A stretch of DNA of 64,000 bases, taken from NCBI RefSeq assembly GCF_003467125.1, contig NZ_QSFA01000014.1, positions 1 through 64,000 on the forward strand, in the 5' to 3' direction. Numbering within the stretch: the stretch's first letter is position 1; each line of letters opens with the position of its first letter. The notes beneath the pieces were generated by a model. It saw nothing but the letters and a program-made list of their open reading frames with translations. It did not search any database and was not told the DNA's origin. Made by a program: the position numbers and the translations under genes. Of the stretch, positions 50,010 through 57,585 are shown in pieces. The DNA is from Megasphaera sp. AM44-1BH (GTDB lineage Bacteria; Bacillota; Negativicutes; Veillonellales; Megasphaeraceae).

Positions 50010-50555
50010 TTATAGTAATGCTTCTATAGCTGCAACCATGTGAGAAGGTTCTGTCGTCGGTTCAAAACGATTGACAACCTGCCCGTCCCGGCTGATAAGG
50101 AATTTTGTGAAATTCCATTTAATAGAATCTCCTTCCAGATATTCGGGAAAATGTTCTTTCAGCGCATTGGTCAGCAATTCTGCATAGGGATGCGCCGGAT
50201 CAAATCCCTTAAAGCCCTGTTCTTTTGTCAGATACTGGAAAAGAGGCTGCGCCTGATCACCACGTACATCGCCTTTTGCAAATATAGGGAAGGTGACGCC
50301 GTAATTAAAACGGCAGAATTCCTGGACTTCTTCATTACTCCCCGGTTCCTGGCCCGCAAACTGATTGCAGGGAAAACCGAGAATCTCAAGGCCCTTATCT
50401 TTATATGTATTGTACAAATCCTGCAGTTCTTTATATTGTGGCGTAAACCCACATTTGCTGGCTGTATTGACAATAATCAGTACCTTTCCTTTGTAGTCTG
50501 CCAGCGATTTTTCTTCCCCTTTGTTTGTCTTTACAATAAAATCATAGATGTTCAT
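50010..50555 (-). CDS. glutathione peroxidase-family thiol peroxidase
   Basis: 181 aa with Cys at the selenocysteine position (VNTASKCGFTPQY), the Gln-containing FPCNQFAGQEPGS and the Trp/Asn KWNFTKFLISRDG. Reduces hydroperoxides, probably with thioredoxin or glutaredoxin. 24 bases upstream of the frameshifted paralogue. Confidence 0.93.
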   Translation of the reverse strand: MNIYDFIVKTNKGEEKSLADYKGKVLIIVNTASKCGFTPQYKELQDLYNTYKDKGLEILGFPCNQFAGQEPGSNEEVQEFCRFNYGVTFPIFAKGDVRGDQAQPLFQYLTKEQGFKGFDPAHPYAELLTNALKEHFPEYLEGDSIKWNFTKFLISRDGQVVNRFEPTTEPSHMVAAIEALL

Positions 50556-50581
50556 ATGTTTCTCCTTTGCTTTTCAAATAG

Positions 50582-50599
50582 TTTATTTTGTAGAATCAA
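50582..50599. promoter_or_regulatory. weak OhrR-like operator upstream of glutathione peroxidase
   Basis: TTTATTTTGTAGAATCAA, partial match to the shared operator. Confidence 0.35.
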
Positions 50600-50615
50600 G
50601 CTGTGCCATTGCTTC

Positions 50616-51011
50616 CTATAATTGATATGTGACTGGTTCTTCCGTAAAAGAATAAACGGTGGCTGTCCCACTGACGAAGCGGAACACGGTCATCAGGCCA
50701 TCATCTGCGGAATACCTGTCACCAAGAATCGCTTTGTTTTCATCCAACATGGCCTGGCGCGCTTCACGACGGGAATCTTCTTCCACCCGCCCATTAATCC
50801 GGATCCACTTATCTCCCCACATGCCACTGATAGCTGCATCGGGATACTCTTTCATCTGACGATATACATTCTTTTTATTTTCAGTAAGAATATAGAGCTG
50901 GTCTTCATACTCGCAAACAGCCCCAAAAGGACGTACCTGTGGTTTCGCACCATCTATCGTTGCCAGATAAAAAGGGGGACAGTGTTTTAAAAATTCTATC
51001 GCTTCTTTCAT
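50616..51011 (-). CDS. pyridoxamine 5'-phosphate oxidase-family protein
   Basis: 131 aa split-barrel flavin-binding protein: FYLATIDGAKPQVRPFGAV, LYILTENKKNVYRQMK and AISGMWGDKWIRING. Likely FMN or F420-type redox protein, not the true PdxH. RBS AAAGGATGGA sets the start at 51011. Confidence 0.88.
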   Translation of the reverse strand: MKEAIEFLKHCPPFYLATIDGAKPQVRPFGAVCEYEDQLYILTENKKNVYRQMKEYPDAAISGMWGDKWIRINGRVEEDSRREARQAMLDENKAILGDRYSADDGLMTVFRFVSGTATVYSFTEEPVTYQL

Positions 51012-51064
51012 GTCATTCCATCCTTTCGTAATACCGTTATGATAATTTAATGACAAATGTTTCG

Positions 51065-51358
51065 TTACCGGTTTACAACGGCCTGATAATCACCATTTTC
51101 CGAATAAAAACACCGGGAATACGATGCCCCTGTCATAGCCGGCATATTCGCTTTAACGGCTCTATAATCGCCATTTTCCGAATAAACGGCACACCCCTGA
51201 GCAGGACCTTCACTCTGCATTGCCATAGGTATTACGACGGCATTATAATCTCTATTTTCCGACAATTCATATGCCTGCGGTCCTGCTGCAAAAGCAGATA
51301 CCCCCGCCATCATCATAGCCGCTGCAATCATACCAAATAATTTCTTTTTCATCATCAT
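51065..51358 (-). CDS. small secreted protein with SENxDYxAV repeats
   Basis: 97 aa. Signal peptide MMMKKKLFGMIAAAMMMAG followed by VSAFAAG (cleavage about residue 25). The mature 70 residues contain three copies of a motif: LSENRDYNAVVIPM, YSENGDYRAVKANM and YSENGDYQAVVNR, two preceded by Cys. I do not recognise the family. It lies in the oxidative-stress block with its own operator pair, so a periplasmic stress role is plausible. Confidence 0.8.
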   Translation of the reverse strand: MMMKKKLFGMIAAAMMMAGVSAFAAGPQAYELSENRDYNAVVIPMAMQSEGPAQGCAVYSENGDYRAVKANMPAMTGASYSRCFYSENGDYQAVVNR

Positions 51359-51373
51359 CTTCTCCTTTTACCA

Positions 51374-51410
51374 GTAATTAAATTTTGTAAGTTTAAATTT
51401 TGTTAAATTT
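51374..51410. promoter_or_regulatory. double OhrR-like operator
   Basis: Two adjacent copies of TTA(A)CAAAATTTAA (minus strand) just upstream of the secreted repeat protein. Confidence 0.45.
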
Positions 51411-51434
51411 ATTTAGGTAAAATATTCTATAGCG

Positions 51435-52379
51435 TTACCATTCTGCATGTCCATGTCGGATCTTTTCTATGTACTTCCCGGCTAATAATGCCGCCGTCGT
51501 ACCATCCGCTGCAGCCGTCGTAAGTTGACGGATTTCTTTCTCCCGGACATCACCGGCTGCAAATACGCCGGGAATATCGGTCCGGCAATCTTCTCCGGCA
51601 GGAATCCGTCCATCATGTAATTCCAGTTCGTCTGCAAATAAAACAGTGTTAGGATCCACCCCGATATTGATGAACATGCCCTCAACAGCGAGATTTTTCA
51701 TCGTCCCCGATGTTTTGTCAAGGATGTCGATGGACTCGAGTCTTCCTTGTCCATGGAGAGCCTTTATTTCGGTTTCCAGCATAATTTCTACATCGGGATG
51801 TTCCCGGAGCTGCTGAACGGAGCCGTCATCAGCCCGCAATTGCGACCGGTGAATCAGATATAACTTCTTCGCATATTTCGTTAGAAACTTCGCCGCGTCT
51901 ACTGCCGCGTTTCCACCACCCATAACGGCAATGACTTTGTCCTGATACAGATGCCCATCGCATAATTCACAGTAATGAACACCTTTATTGGCGTATATCG
52001 CTTCTTCCGGCAGCGGCAGTTTGCGCCGGTTCATTCCAGACGCGATAATAACGACATCCGTTTCATAGATATACTCTGAAGTTTCAACAACCTTCGGCGT
52101 CGTTCCCAGCCTGACTCGTTCAATCGTATCAAATTCATCAAGGACAGCACCGAAATGCCCGGCCTGACTCTGAACGGCAGAAATCAGCTCCCGCCCGGAC
52201 ACTTCCATAAAACCGGGATAATTCTCAATGCCCGTCGCATTTGCAATTTGTCCGCCCACAATGCCATTTTCCAGGACAAGTACCGACAAATTCAAACGGC
52301 CGGCATAAAGTGCCGCTGTAAGACCAGCCATACCAGCACCGATGATAACGACATCTTTGTGGATTATTTTTTTCTCCAT
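51435..52379 (-). CDS. thioredoxin reductase-like FAD oxidoreductase
   Basis: 314 aa: FAD site VIIGAGMAGLTAALYAGR, redox Cys pair in HYCELCDGHLYQ (CELC rather than CATC), NADPH site VMGGGNAAVDAA, and the FAD-closing GVFAAGDVREKEIRQL. Start ATG at 52379 after AAAGGAG. Divergent from the OhrR-like gene; may reduce the adjacent glutaredoxin or peroxidases. Confidence 0.9.
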   Translation of the reverse strand: MEKKIIHKDVVIIGAGMAGLTAALYAGRLNLSVLVLENGIVGGQIANATGIENYPGFMEVSGRELISAVQSQAGHFGAVLDEFDTIERVRLGTTPKVVETSEYIYETDVVIIASGMNRRKLPLPEEAIYANKGVHYCELCDGHLYQDKVIAVMGGGNAAVDAAKFLTKYAKKLYLIHRSQLRADDGSVQQLREHPDVEIMLETEIKALHGQGRLESIDILDKTSGTMKNLAVEGMFINIGVDPNTVLFADELELHDGRIPAGEDCRTDIPGVFAAGDVREKEIRQLTTAAADGTTAALLAGKYIEKIRHGHAEW

Positions 52380-52426
52380 GTCCAAACTCCTTTCCTGTAT
52401 TTGTACTTACCTCGCTGACAAGTCTT

Positions 52427-52470
52427 ATTATACACGAAAATTATATTTTGTCAAATCTAATTTTTCAAAA
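52427..52470. promoter_or_regulatory. promoter/operator between reductase and OhrR gene
   Basis: Minus strand TTGACA (52449-52454), 16-bp spacer, TATAAT (52427-52432), with the same AT-rich operator as at 49375-49420. A TATAAT-like box (TATAAT near 52500) faces the OhrR gene. Confidence 0.65.
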
Positions 52471-52541
52471 TATAATTTGTTTTCATATAATTTATTTGTT
52501 ATAATAGATATAAACGAATATATAATACGGAGGAATTTCTT

Positions 52542-52997
52542 ATGACAGAATCTATAAAATGTAATCCCTTATTACTGAGCAATCAGCTTTGCTTTCCTTT
52601 ATATGCCAGCGCCCGCAAAATCGTAGCGGCCTACCATCCATTTCTAAAAGAAATCGGCCTGACGTACGCCCAATATGTCACCATGATGGTTCTCTGGGAA
52701 GAAAAATCTATTACCATGCACGATCTGGGCAAACGTCTCTACCTGGATTCAGGCACCCTGACACCGGTCCTGAAGAAATTAGAAGGCATGGGCTATCTGA
52801 CGCGATCCCGCAAACCGGAAGATGAACGCGTCGTCACCGTAGAAATCACGAAAGAAGGCATGGAGCTGCGCAAAAAAGCAGAAAAAGTCCCCTATGACAT
52901 GAAATGTCTCATAAACCGAAAAGGGGAGCTCTTTACACCGGAAGAAGCCGCTGCATTGAAAAAACAACTCTACCGGATTCTCCATGCCCTGGAATAA
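52542..52997 (+). CDS. ohrR: MarR-family peroxide sensor, OhrR type
   Basis: 151 aa. The reactive Cys is in SNQLCFPLYASARKI (residue 20 region), the hallmark of OhrR; the winged HTH follows (LTYAQYVTMMVLWEE, LYLDSGTLTPVLKKLE, RVVTVEITKEG). It likely represses the redox genes encoded between 48.4 and 52.4 kb until oxidised by hydroperoxide. RBS GGAGGAA. Confidence 0.9.
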   Translation: MTESIKCNPLLLSNQLCFPLYASARKIVAAYHPFLKEIGLTYAQYVTMMVLWEEKSITMHDLGKRLYLDSGTLTPVLKKLEGMGYLTRSRKPEDERVVTVEITKEGMELRKKAEKVPYDMKCLINRKGELFTPEEAAALKKQLYRILHALE

Positions 52998-53067
52998 CAG
53001 ATGGGGCGCATTTGTCCTTTGCCAATATACAACATAAGGAAAAAGAAATAATTTTGAAATATATCCT

Positions 53068-53096
53068 TGACAAGTACTGTCAAATTCAGTAAAATT
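53068..53096 (+). promoter_or_regulatory. tRNA promoter
   Basis: TTGACA (53068-53073), 17-bp spacer, TAAAAT (53091-53096). Confidence 0.75.
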
Positions 53097-53106
53097 AAAA
53101 GGTCAG

Positions 53107-53183
53107 CGGGACGTGGCGCAGCTTGGTAGCGCGCTTCCTTGGGGTGGAAGAGGTCGCGAGTTCAAATCTCGCCGTTCCGACCA
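53107..53183 (+). tRNA. tRNA-Pro (anticodon GGG)
   Basis: 77 nt cloverleaf: acceptor CGGGACG/CGTTCCG, anticodon stem CTTCC/GGAAG with loop TTGGGGT (anticodon GGG), T loop TTCAAAT, and an encoded CCA end. Confidence 0.95.
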
Positions 53184-53196
53184 CTGATTTATGGGA

Positions 53197-53229
53197 ATCT
53201 CCAGACTTTTGGGTCTGGAGATTTTTTTA
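53197..53229 (+). terminator. terminator after tRNA-Pro
   Basis: ATCTCCAGAC/GTCTGGAGAT perfect 10-bp stem followed by a T run. A near-identical hairpin is at 53814-53839. Confidence 0.9.
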
Positions 53230-53305
53230 CCTGTTTTTTTACTTTTTGTACCTCCTGAAGTACGAAGAGAAATATGTATTTTCTTACAGAAATATTAGTT
53301 TTTAT

Positions 53306-53422
53306 GCACATCTAATCGCCAACTTTTTGTCTGCCTTCGATAAAAAAAAGATTCTCGTTCGCAAGGAAGTAGACACATTACAGATCATCAAGAAAGGCCT
53401 GCTACAGCAGATGTTTGTTTAG
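53306..53422 (+). pseudogene. 3' scrap of a type I restriction specificity gene (HsdS)
   Basis: Reads IANFLSAFDKKKILVRKEVD then IIKKGLLQQMFV and stop, the classic end of HsdS. No upstream domain remains. With the HsdM scrap at 29586 it indicates a lost type I system. Confidence 0.75.
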
Positions 53423-53428
53423 GAAAAC

Positions 53429-53556
53429 TAGACATTCTCTGCGTTACATGGTACACTAAATATATAAAAAAGAGGTACTGCCGATAGACGGCTAGCCCCA
53501 TATAGTTGGTCAAAAATAGCCGCCTAAGATTGGGACCTTGGGGCGGTTATTTTTGT
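53429..53556 (+). ncRNA. predicted antisense antitoxin RNA
   Basis: Promoter TAGACA (53429-53434), 17-bp spacer, TACACT (53452-53457), and a terminator with arms 53512-53524 and 53542-53554. The RNA (about 53464-53556) overlaps the 3' end of the convergent toxin ORF. Confidence 0.6.
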
Positions 53557-53648
53557 GTTTTCGAATTCTGACCTATCATGTATCCCAGACTGAATGCGCC
53601 AACACAAAGTGCCAGGACTGCAATCAATCCTTCGATAGTGAGAGGCAT
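53547..53648 (-). CDS. 33-aa hydrophobic peptide, probable type I toxin
   Basis: Begins MPLTIEGLIAVLALCVG, with one membrane helix (LIAVLALCVGAFSLGYMIG) and a basic polar tail. AGGAGGGC 6 bases before the ATG. Size, hydrophobicity and the opposite-strand RNA fit holin-like type I toxins. Confidence 0.65.
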   Translation of the reverse strand: MPLTIEGLIAVLALCVGAFSLGYMIGQNSKTQK

Positions 53649-53760
53649 ACTATCGCCCTCCTTTCTGTCAGATTCCCTTACGGGTTTCTATAGAATCGGA
53701 GGGTCACAGTCCCTCCGCAGAAGGACTAACCGCTTACCGTTATGGCAGTACCATATGGAT

Positions 53761-53790
53761 AGTATATAACAAAATATATGTTTTGTTCAA
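53761..53790 (-). promoter_or_regulatory. toxin promoter
   Basis: Minus strand TTGAAC (53785-53790), 18-bp spacer, TATACT (53761-53766). The leader of about 105 nt starts with GGTACTGCCATAACGG, nearly the same as the 5' part of the antisense RNA. Confidence 0.55.
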
Positions 53791-53813
53791 ATACAGGTGG
53801 AATATGAATGGGT

Positions 53814-53846
53814 ATCTCCAGACTTTCGGGTCTGGAGATTTTTTTA
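53814..53846. terminator. terminator hairpin
   Basis: ATCTCCAGAC (53814-53823) and GTCTGGAGAT (53830-53839) with T run; duplicate of the tRNA-Pro terminator, serving the YolD/polymerase operon or left from a duplication. Confidence 0.8.
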
Positions 53847-53868
53847 TTTTTTACAAAAATATGCCCCG

Positions 53869-54270
53869 TCATTCCGGACTAACCTGACAGATACAGTCCA
53901 AAGGGATTTTCTGCCCGTCCTGTGTGATCAGATACCGTCTGTCACGGTCTATTTTCCGGCACTGTATGATTTCCGTGCGCCATGTACCGCCGCGTTTTCG
54001 CAGATCTTCTTGAAAATACGTAATGCGCAGACGGGAATGCTCCAATCCCCGTCTGCATACATCCTGCCAGATTCTGTCCAGTTCCTGCCGCTGTTCTTCA
54101 GAGAATTCCGGCTTTTCCTCTATATATCGTGACGCCTCCGCTACGGCCTCTTCATACCCTTCCAGTGCGGCAAAGGGAGCAAACTGGGCCGCCCGTGCCT
54201 GTCGGGACATGCGGCGGTGACAACACACTCCCTCATACGGATAGTTCCGTAATTCGTCTTTTTTACTCAC
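53869..54270 (-). CDS. YolD-like protein
   Basis: 133 aa with RRMSRQARAAQFAPFAALEG and the YolD-like core (TEIIQCRKIDRDRRYLITQD, then IPLDCICQVS). YolD proteins are encoded with Y-family polymerases. Its ATG overlaps the polymerase stop as ATGA. Confidence 0.88.
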   Translation of the reverse strand: MSKKDELRNYPYEGVCCHRRMSRQARAAQFAPFAALEGYEEAVAEASRYIEEKPEFSEEQRQELDRIWQDVCRRGLEHSRLRITYFQEDLRKRGGTWRTEIIQCRKIDRDRRYLITQDGQKIPLDCICQVSPE

Positions 54271-55727
54271 GCGCGATGCCCTCCTATCTGTTCATTTCGT
54301 TCCCTTGTCGTCGCCCCTTCTTCCAGATTCCGTCCTTTGACGATGGCATTTTTCCCGAATCGTTTCTGGATGTGCAGAATCGCATGCTGCTGCCGCCGCT
54401 CCCGATCCGATTGCTCTTTTGTCATCCCCGTCGGACTGTCAAACAGCGTATCCATCTCATACCGCATCTTCTTTTCGTCGTCAACCCGTTCCGCTGTCAG
54501 GCAGACGCGGCGGACCCATAATCCCGGCCCGATGATCCGGTCATACAACCGCACGGCTCCTTCGGTAATCAGTCTTGTCGAAGCTGTTTTGACCCCCAGA
54601 TGTATCGTACCATGGGCATGCCGGGGTACAGCTCTCCCATAGGAATCATGGACAATTTCCCCCGTATAGGCCCTATCCTGTTTCAAGCTGGTCCGGTCAT
54701 AGCCGATAGTCAGGACCAGCATCTCCGTCACCAGCCCTTTGTCCACCAGTTCCAGCGACAGGGCTTCGGCCATTTCCCAGACGATAAGTCGGGCTTTCTC
54801 CGTGTCATAGGGATGATGCAGTACCTGCCCTGAACCCACACTATGTTTCTGAGGATGCCATCTTTTAATGTCCTCTATCGTACAAGGCTCGTATCCCCAG
54901 CTATGATCGATGAGAAGCTCCGCCTGGATGCCAAACAGTTTATAAAGAAACGATTCTTCTTTCTTGGAAAGCAAGGCGATATCCTTCATCGTATACAGTC
55001 CGTTTTCTTCCAGCTTCTGCGCAATGCCCCGGCCGATACGCCAGAAATCAGTCAGTGGACGGTGCTGCCATAAAATCTGCCGGTACGAAAATTCGTTGAG
55101 ACTGGCAATGCGCATTCCATGGGAATCACCGGGTAGATGCTTGGCTACAATATCCATCGCTACCTTGGCCAGATAGAGATTGGTCCCGATTCCTACCGTT
55201 GCCGTAATGCCCGTCTCCTGCAGCACATCCCGTACCATGCGTTCTGCCAGCTCCCGGGCCGTCATGCCATACAACCCCAGATACGCCGTCACATCCATCA
55301 ATACTTCGTCAATGGAATACACATGGATATCTTCCGGCGCCACATAGCGCAGATATATACCATAAATTTTCGTACTGTACTGCAAATACAACGCCATCCG
55401 CGGCCGGGCAATCTGATATACCAGTCCCACATCGGGATGGGCCCGCACATCCCGGTCATCATACGATACCGTCGTAAACTCCCGTCCCAGCCTTACCTTT
55501 CGCCGGGCATTGATATCCTGCACAGCCCGTATAACCTCAAAGAGCCGCGGCCGCCCGGGAATCCCCCAGCTCTTCAGCGCCGGCGATACGGCAAGGCAGA
55601 TGGTCTTATCGGTACGACTCTGATCCGCTACCACCAGATACGTCGTCAGGGGATCCAGCCCTCTCTCCCGGCACTCCACAGAAGCATAAAACGATTTCAA
55701 GTCTATGGCAACATAGGTCCGTTCCAT
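54267..55727 (-). CDS. Y-family DNA polymerase (UvrX/ImuB-like)
   Basis: 486 aa. Catalytic motifs AIDLKSFYASVECRERG and VYSIDEVLMD; helix-hairpin-helix TDFWRIGRGIAQKLEENGLY; little-finger domain after about 270. Error-prone lesion bypass. Start at 55727 behind AAAGGGGGGAA. Two SOS-box-like sites lie upstream. Confidence 0.92.
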   Translation of the reverse strand: MERTYVAIDLKSFYASVECRERGLDPLTTYLVVADQSRTDKTICLAVSPALKSWGIPGRPRLFEVIRAVQDINARRKVRLGREFTTVSYDDRDVRAHPDVGLVYQIARPRMALYLQYSTKIYGIYLRYVAPEDIHVYSIDEVLMDVTAYLGLYGMTARELAERMVRDVLQETGITATVGIGTNLYLAKVAMDIVAKHLPGDSHGMRIASLNEFSYRQILWQHRPLTDFWRIGRGIAQKLEENGLYTMKDIALLSKKEESFLYKLFGIQAELLIDHSWGYEPCTIEDIKRWHPQKHSVGSGQVLHHPYDTEKARLIVWEMAEALSLELVDKGLVTEMLVLTIGYDRTSLKQDRAYTGEIVHDSYGRAVPRHAHGTIHLGVKTASTRLITEGAVRLYDRIIGPGLWVRRVCLTAERVDDEKKMRYEMDTLFDSPTGMTKEQSDRERRQQHAILHIQKRFGKNAIVKGRNLEEGATTRERNEQIGGHRA

Positions 55728-55754
55728 TATTCCCCCCCTTTCTTTGTAAAAAAA

Positions 55755-55800
55755 AGAACATTTGTTCTGTTTTATTATATCATATGCGAACAAACGTTTC
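55755..55800 (-). promoter_or_regulatory. SOS promoter with two LexA (DinR) boxes
   Basis: AGAACATTTGTTCT (55755-55768, consensus-like GAAC-N4-GTTC) and CGAACAAACGTTTC (55787-55800) flank a TATAAT -10 (55774-55779). Confidence 0.8.
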
Positions 55801-55879
55801 AATGCACATAGAGAGTTACGAAAAAACTGCCACCCATTCAGATGACAGTTATATATACCTTCATATATTTTTCTATTAT

Positions 55880-56677
55880 TTACACCTCATCTACCAGCAG
55901 CTGTACGATGAGATTGGCTTCGTGGGCTGCACAAATGGCGACACGGGGAGCCATGAGGCCCCGGCCGGGACGGGCATTCCGGGTCTGGTCGCCACAGATA
56001 TAGAAGTGACTGGTGATTTTTTTCGTCTGTATATCATTGCTGTCTCCATATCCAGCCATCCCCGATGCAGAAACGATGTATTTGTCCGGGCATTGTTCCA
56101 GTATGGTGTGGACCAGCATGGTTTTGGCGTCGGGATTGTCAAAGGCTTCGCAGATGATCCAGTCGTCTCTAAGAAGTTGAGGAACGTTTTCTTCGTTGAG
56201 ACGGACGCAGTCCGTCCGGACATCGATGAACGGGTTGATATCCCGTATCTGCCGTGCCAGGGCATCGGTCTTATAGGCTCCCAGATCACGAATCATGTAG
56301 GACTGGCGGTTCAGGTTGCTGGCATCGACGGTATCGAAATCGAGCAGATGGAGATGACCGACTCCCGTACGGGCCAGATAGATGGCAGCATTGGAACCAA
56401 GGCCCCCCAGTCCACAGATAGCGACGTGTCCGGCGCGTACTTTGTGATGGACCCGGGGCGTATGACGGGAGCACATCATGGCTTCCAGTGCATCCCGGGG
56501 TGGCAGCCGGTCTTTTGGGATAAAATAGATTTCATCGCCTTCATGAAGGGGCAAATCATCACTGGTGGCAAATCCATTTACGATTGTAATTTCCCGTCCG
56601 GACCCGCGGGCTGCTGCCAGGGCCGACAAACTGGTTTCTTCACAGGTATCCGGTTTTCCATTGAGTATAATATGCAA
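55880..56677 (-). CDS. ThiS-ThiF-like fused adenylyltransferase
   Basis: 265 aa. Residues 1-60 look like a ThiS/MoaD ubiquitin-like domain without the usual Gly-Gly end (IILNGKPDTCEETSL, IVNGFATSDDLPLHEGDEIY); residues 75-265 form an E1-like domain (VAICGLGGLGSNAAIYLAR, LLDFDTVDASNLNRQSY, CEAFDNPDAKTMLV). It should adenylate a C-terminal Gly of a carrier. TTG at 56677, 7 bases after GAGGTG, is the likely start; an ATG at 56698 is possible. A strong terminator lies just upstream. Confidence 0.85.
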   Translation of the reverse strand: MHIILNGKPDTCEETSLSALAAARGSGREITIVNGFATSDDLPLHEGDEIYFIPKDRLPPRDALEAMMCSRHTPRVHHKVRAGHVAICGLGGLGSNAAIYLARTGVGHLHLLDFDTVDASNLNRQSYMIRDLGAYKTDALARQIRDINPFIDVRTDCVRLNEENVPQLLRDDWIICEAFDNPDAKTMLVHTILEQCPDKYIVSASGMAGYGDSNDIQTKKITSHFYICGDQTRNARPGRGLMAPRVAICAAHEANLIVQLLVDEV

Positions 56678-56700
56678 TTGAACGCACCTCACAGTCATAT

Positions 56701-56749
56701 AAAAAACGCACGGCGTCTGACACCTTAGGTGGTGTCCCCGTCGTGCGTT
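56701..56749 (-). terminator. terminator/attenuator before the ThiS-ThiF gene
   Basis: Minus strand arms AACGCACGACG and CGCCGTGCGTT enclose an inner GACACC/GGTGTC stem and are followed by six T, 11 bases before the GAGGTG ribosome site. Confidence 0.75.
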
Positions 56750-56866
56750 ATATCATATTCAGTCTATCGTATCCGTTCTTTCCTGTCAATGCCTGTTTAG
56801 GTTCTCCTGATAATGTTTTTTTCAGAAACTTGTTGTATCATGAAGGTACGTCGCGCATCGGTACTT

Positions 56867-56896
56867 AAAAAGAGCTGTCATTTGACAGCTCTTTTT
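56867..56896. terminator. bidirectional terminator
   Basis: AAAAAGAGCTGTCA and TTGACAGCTCTTTTT arms; the stop codon of the 55-aa gene is inside the hairpin. Confidence 0.85.
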
Positions 56897-57045
56897 GCCT
56901 GTGCGCCTTCCTTCAGGCGCTTGAGTTCCTGTTGTTGTTCTTCCGGCAGCGACACGCCACAGCAGCCGCCTGTCGTGTTATTGGCATAACCTTTGAATAC
57001 TTCCGATGCTATATGTCTGATTTTCTTTACCGATTCTACTACCAT
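56878..57045 (-). CDS. 55-aa peptide with GGCCG motif
   Basis: Begins MVVESVKKIRHIASEVFKGY, then NNTTGGCCGVSLPEEQQQ and a basic tail. AGGAGG 7 bases before the ATG and an upstream TATACT box (near 57106) support expression. Not recognised. Its place upstream of an E1-like adenylating enzyme invites the idea of a modified-peptide or carrier substrate, unproven. Confidence 0.65.
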   Translation of the reverse strand: MVVESVKKIRHIASEVFKGYANNTTGGCCGVSLPEEQQQELKRLKEGAQAKRAVK

Positions 57046-57155
57046 AAGGGCGCCTCCTTCTGCACAATATATAGTCAGGGAATGAATTTCTTATTACACC
57101 CTTAGTATAGCATAAAATTAAAATTTAGAAAATACCTACTAACGGAAAATTTTTA

Positions 57156-57581
57156 TTAATTACTATTTTGTATAGGAACAGGTTCACAGGAACATTTTTC
57201 TGAATCAGACAAGCGGCGGATCAGCGCATCCACAGCCTGTTCATATCCCTTGTAATGACGGCGCCGCTTATCAGGCAGGGATTCGTATTCCTTCTTCAGT
57301 TGATATACCGATTGCCCATAAAGTTCCGGCATATCATGAAAGCGGCTGAAAATCGTCATTCCCTGCATGACTTCGGCTCCTACAATCGTTCCATCGCCAC
57401 TGCAGGCAAGGAGGACAATGCACCCTGGCCCGAAGCGGCCTTTTCTGCCACCAATCCCTACATTTCCCCGCTGGCGCAGACGCCGGACGGCCGCCTGATA
57501 CTGGCGTACCTGCAGTCTGGCTCCCAGAATCTGAAGCACCATGAGGATGAAGAGAATAGCAAAGAAGAGTTCCAGTTTCAT
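57156..57581 (-). CDS. GutM-like protein
   Basis: 141 aa. One N-terminal membrane helix (FFAILFILMVLQILGA) then VGIGGRKGRFGPGCIVLLA and VMQGMTIFSRFHDMPELYGQ, characteristic of glucitol operon activator GutM. No sugar PTS genes are nearby. It starts 4 bases after the phosphohexomutase stop. Confidence 0.8.
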   Translation of the reverse strand: MKLELFFAILFILMVLQILGARLQVRQYQAAVRRLRQRGNVGIGGRKGRFGPGCIVLLACSGDGTIVGAEVMQGMTIFSRFHDMPELYGQSVYQLKKEYESLPDKRRRHYKGYEQAVDALIRRLSDSEKCSCEPVPIQNSN

Positions 57582-57585
57582 GGCA

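Noticed and set aside
53123..53422. Intact protein gene after tRNA-Pro
   Set aside because: The open frame starts inside the tRNA and only its last 40 codons match HsdS, so it is a relic.
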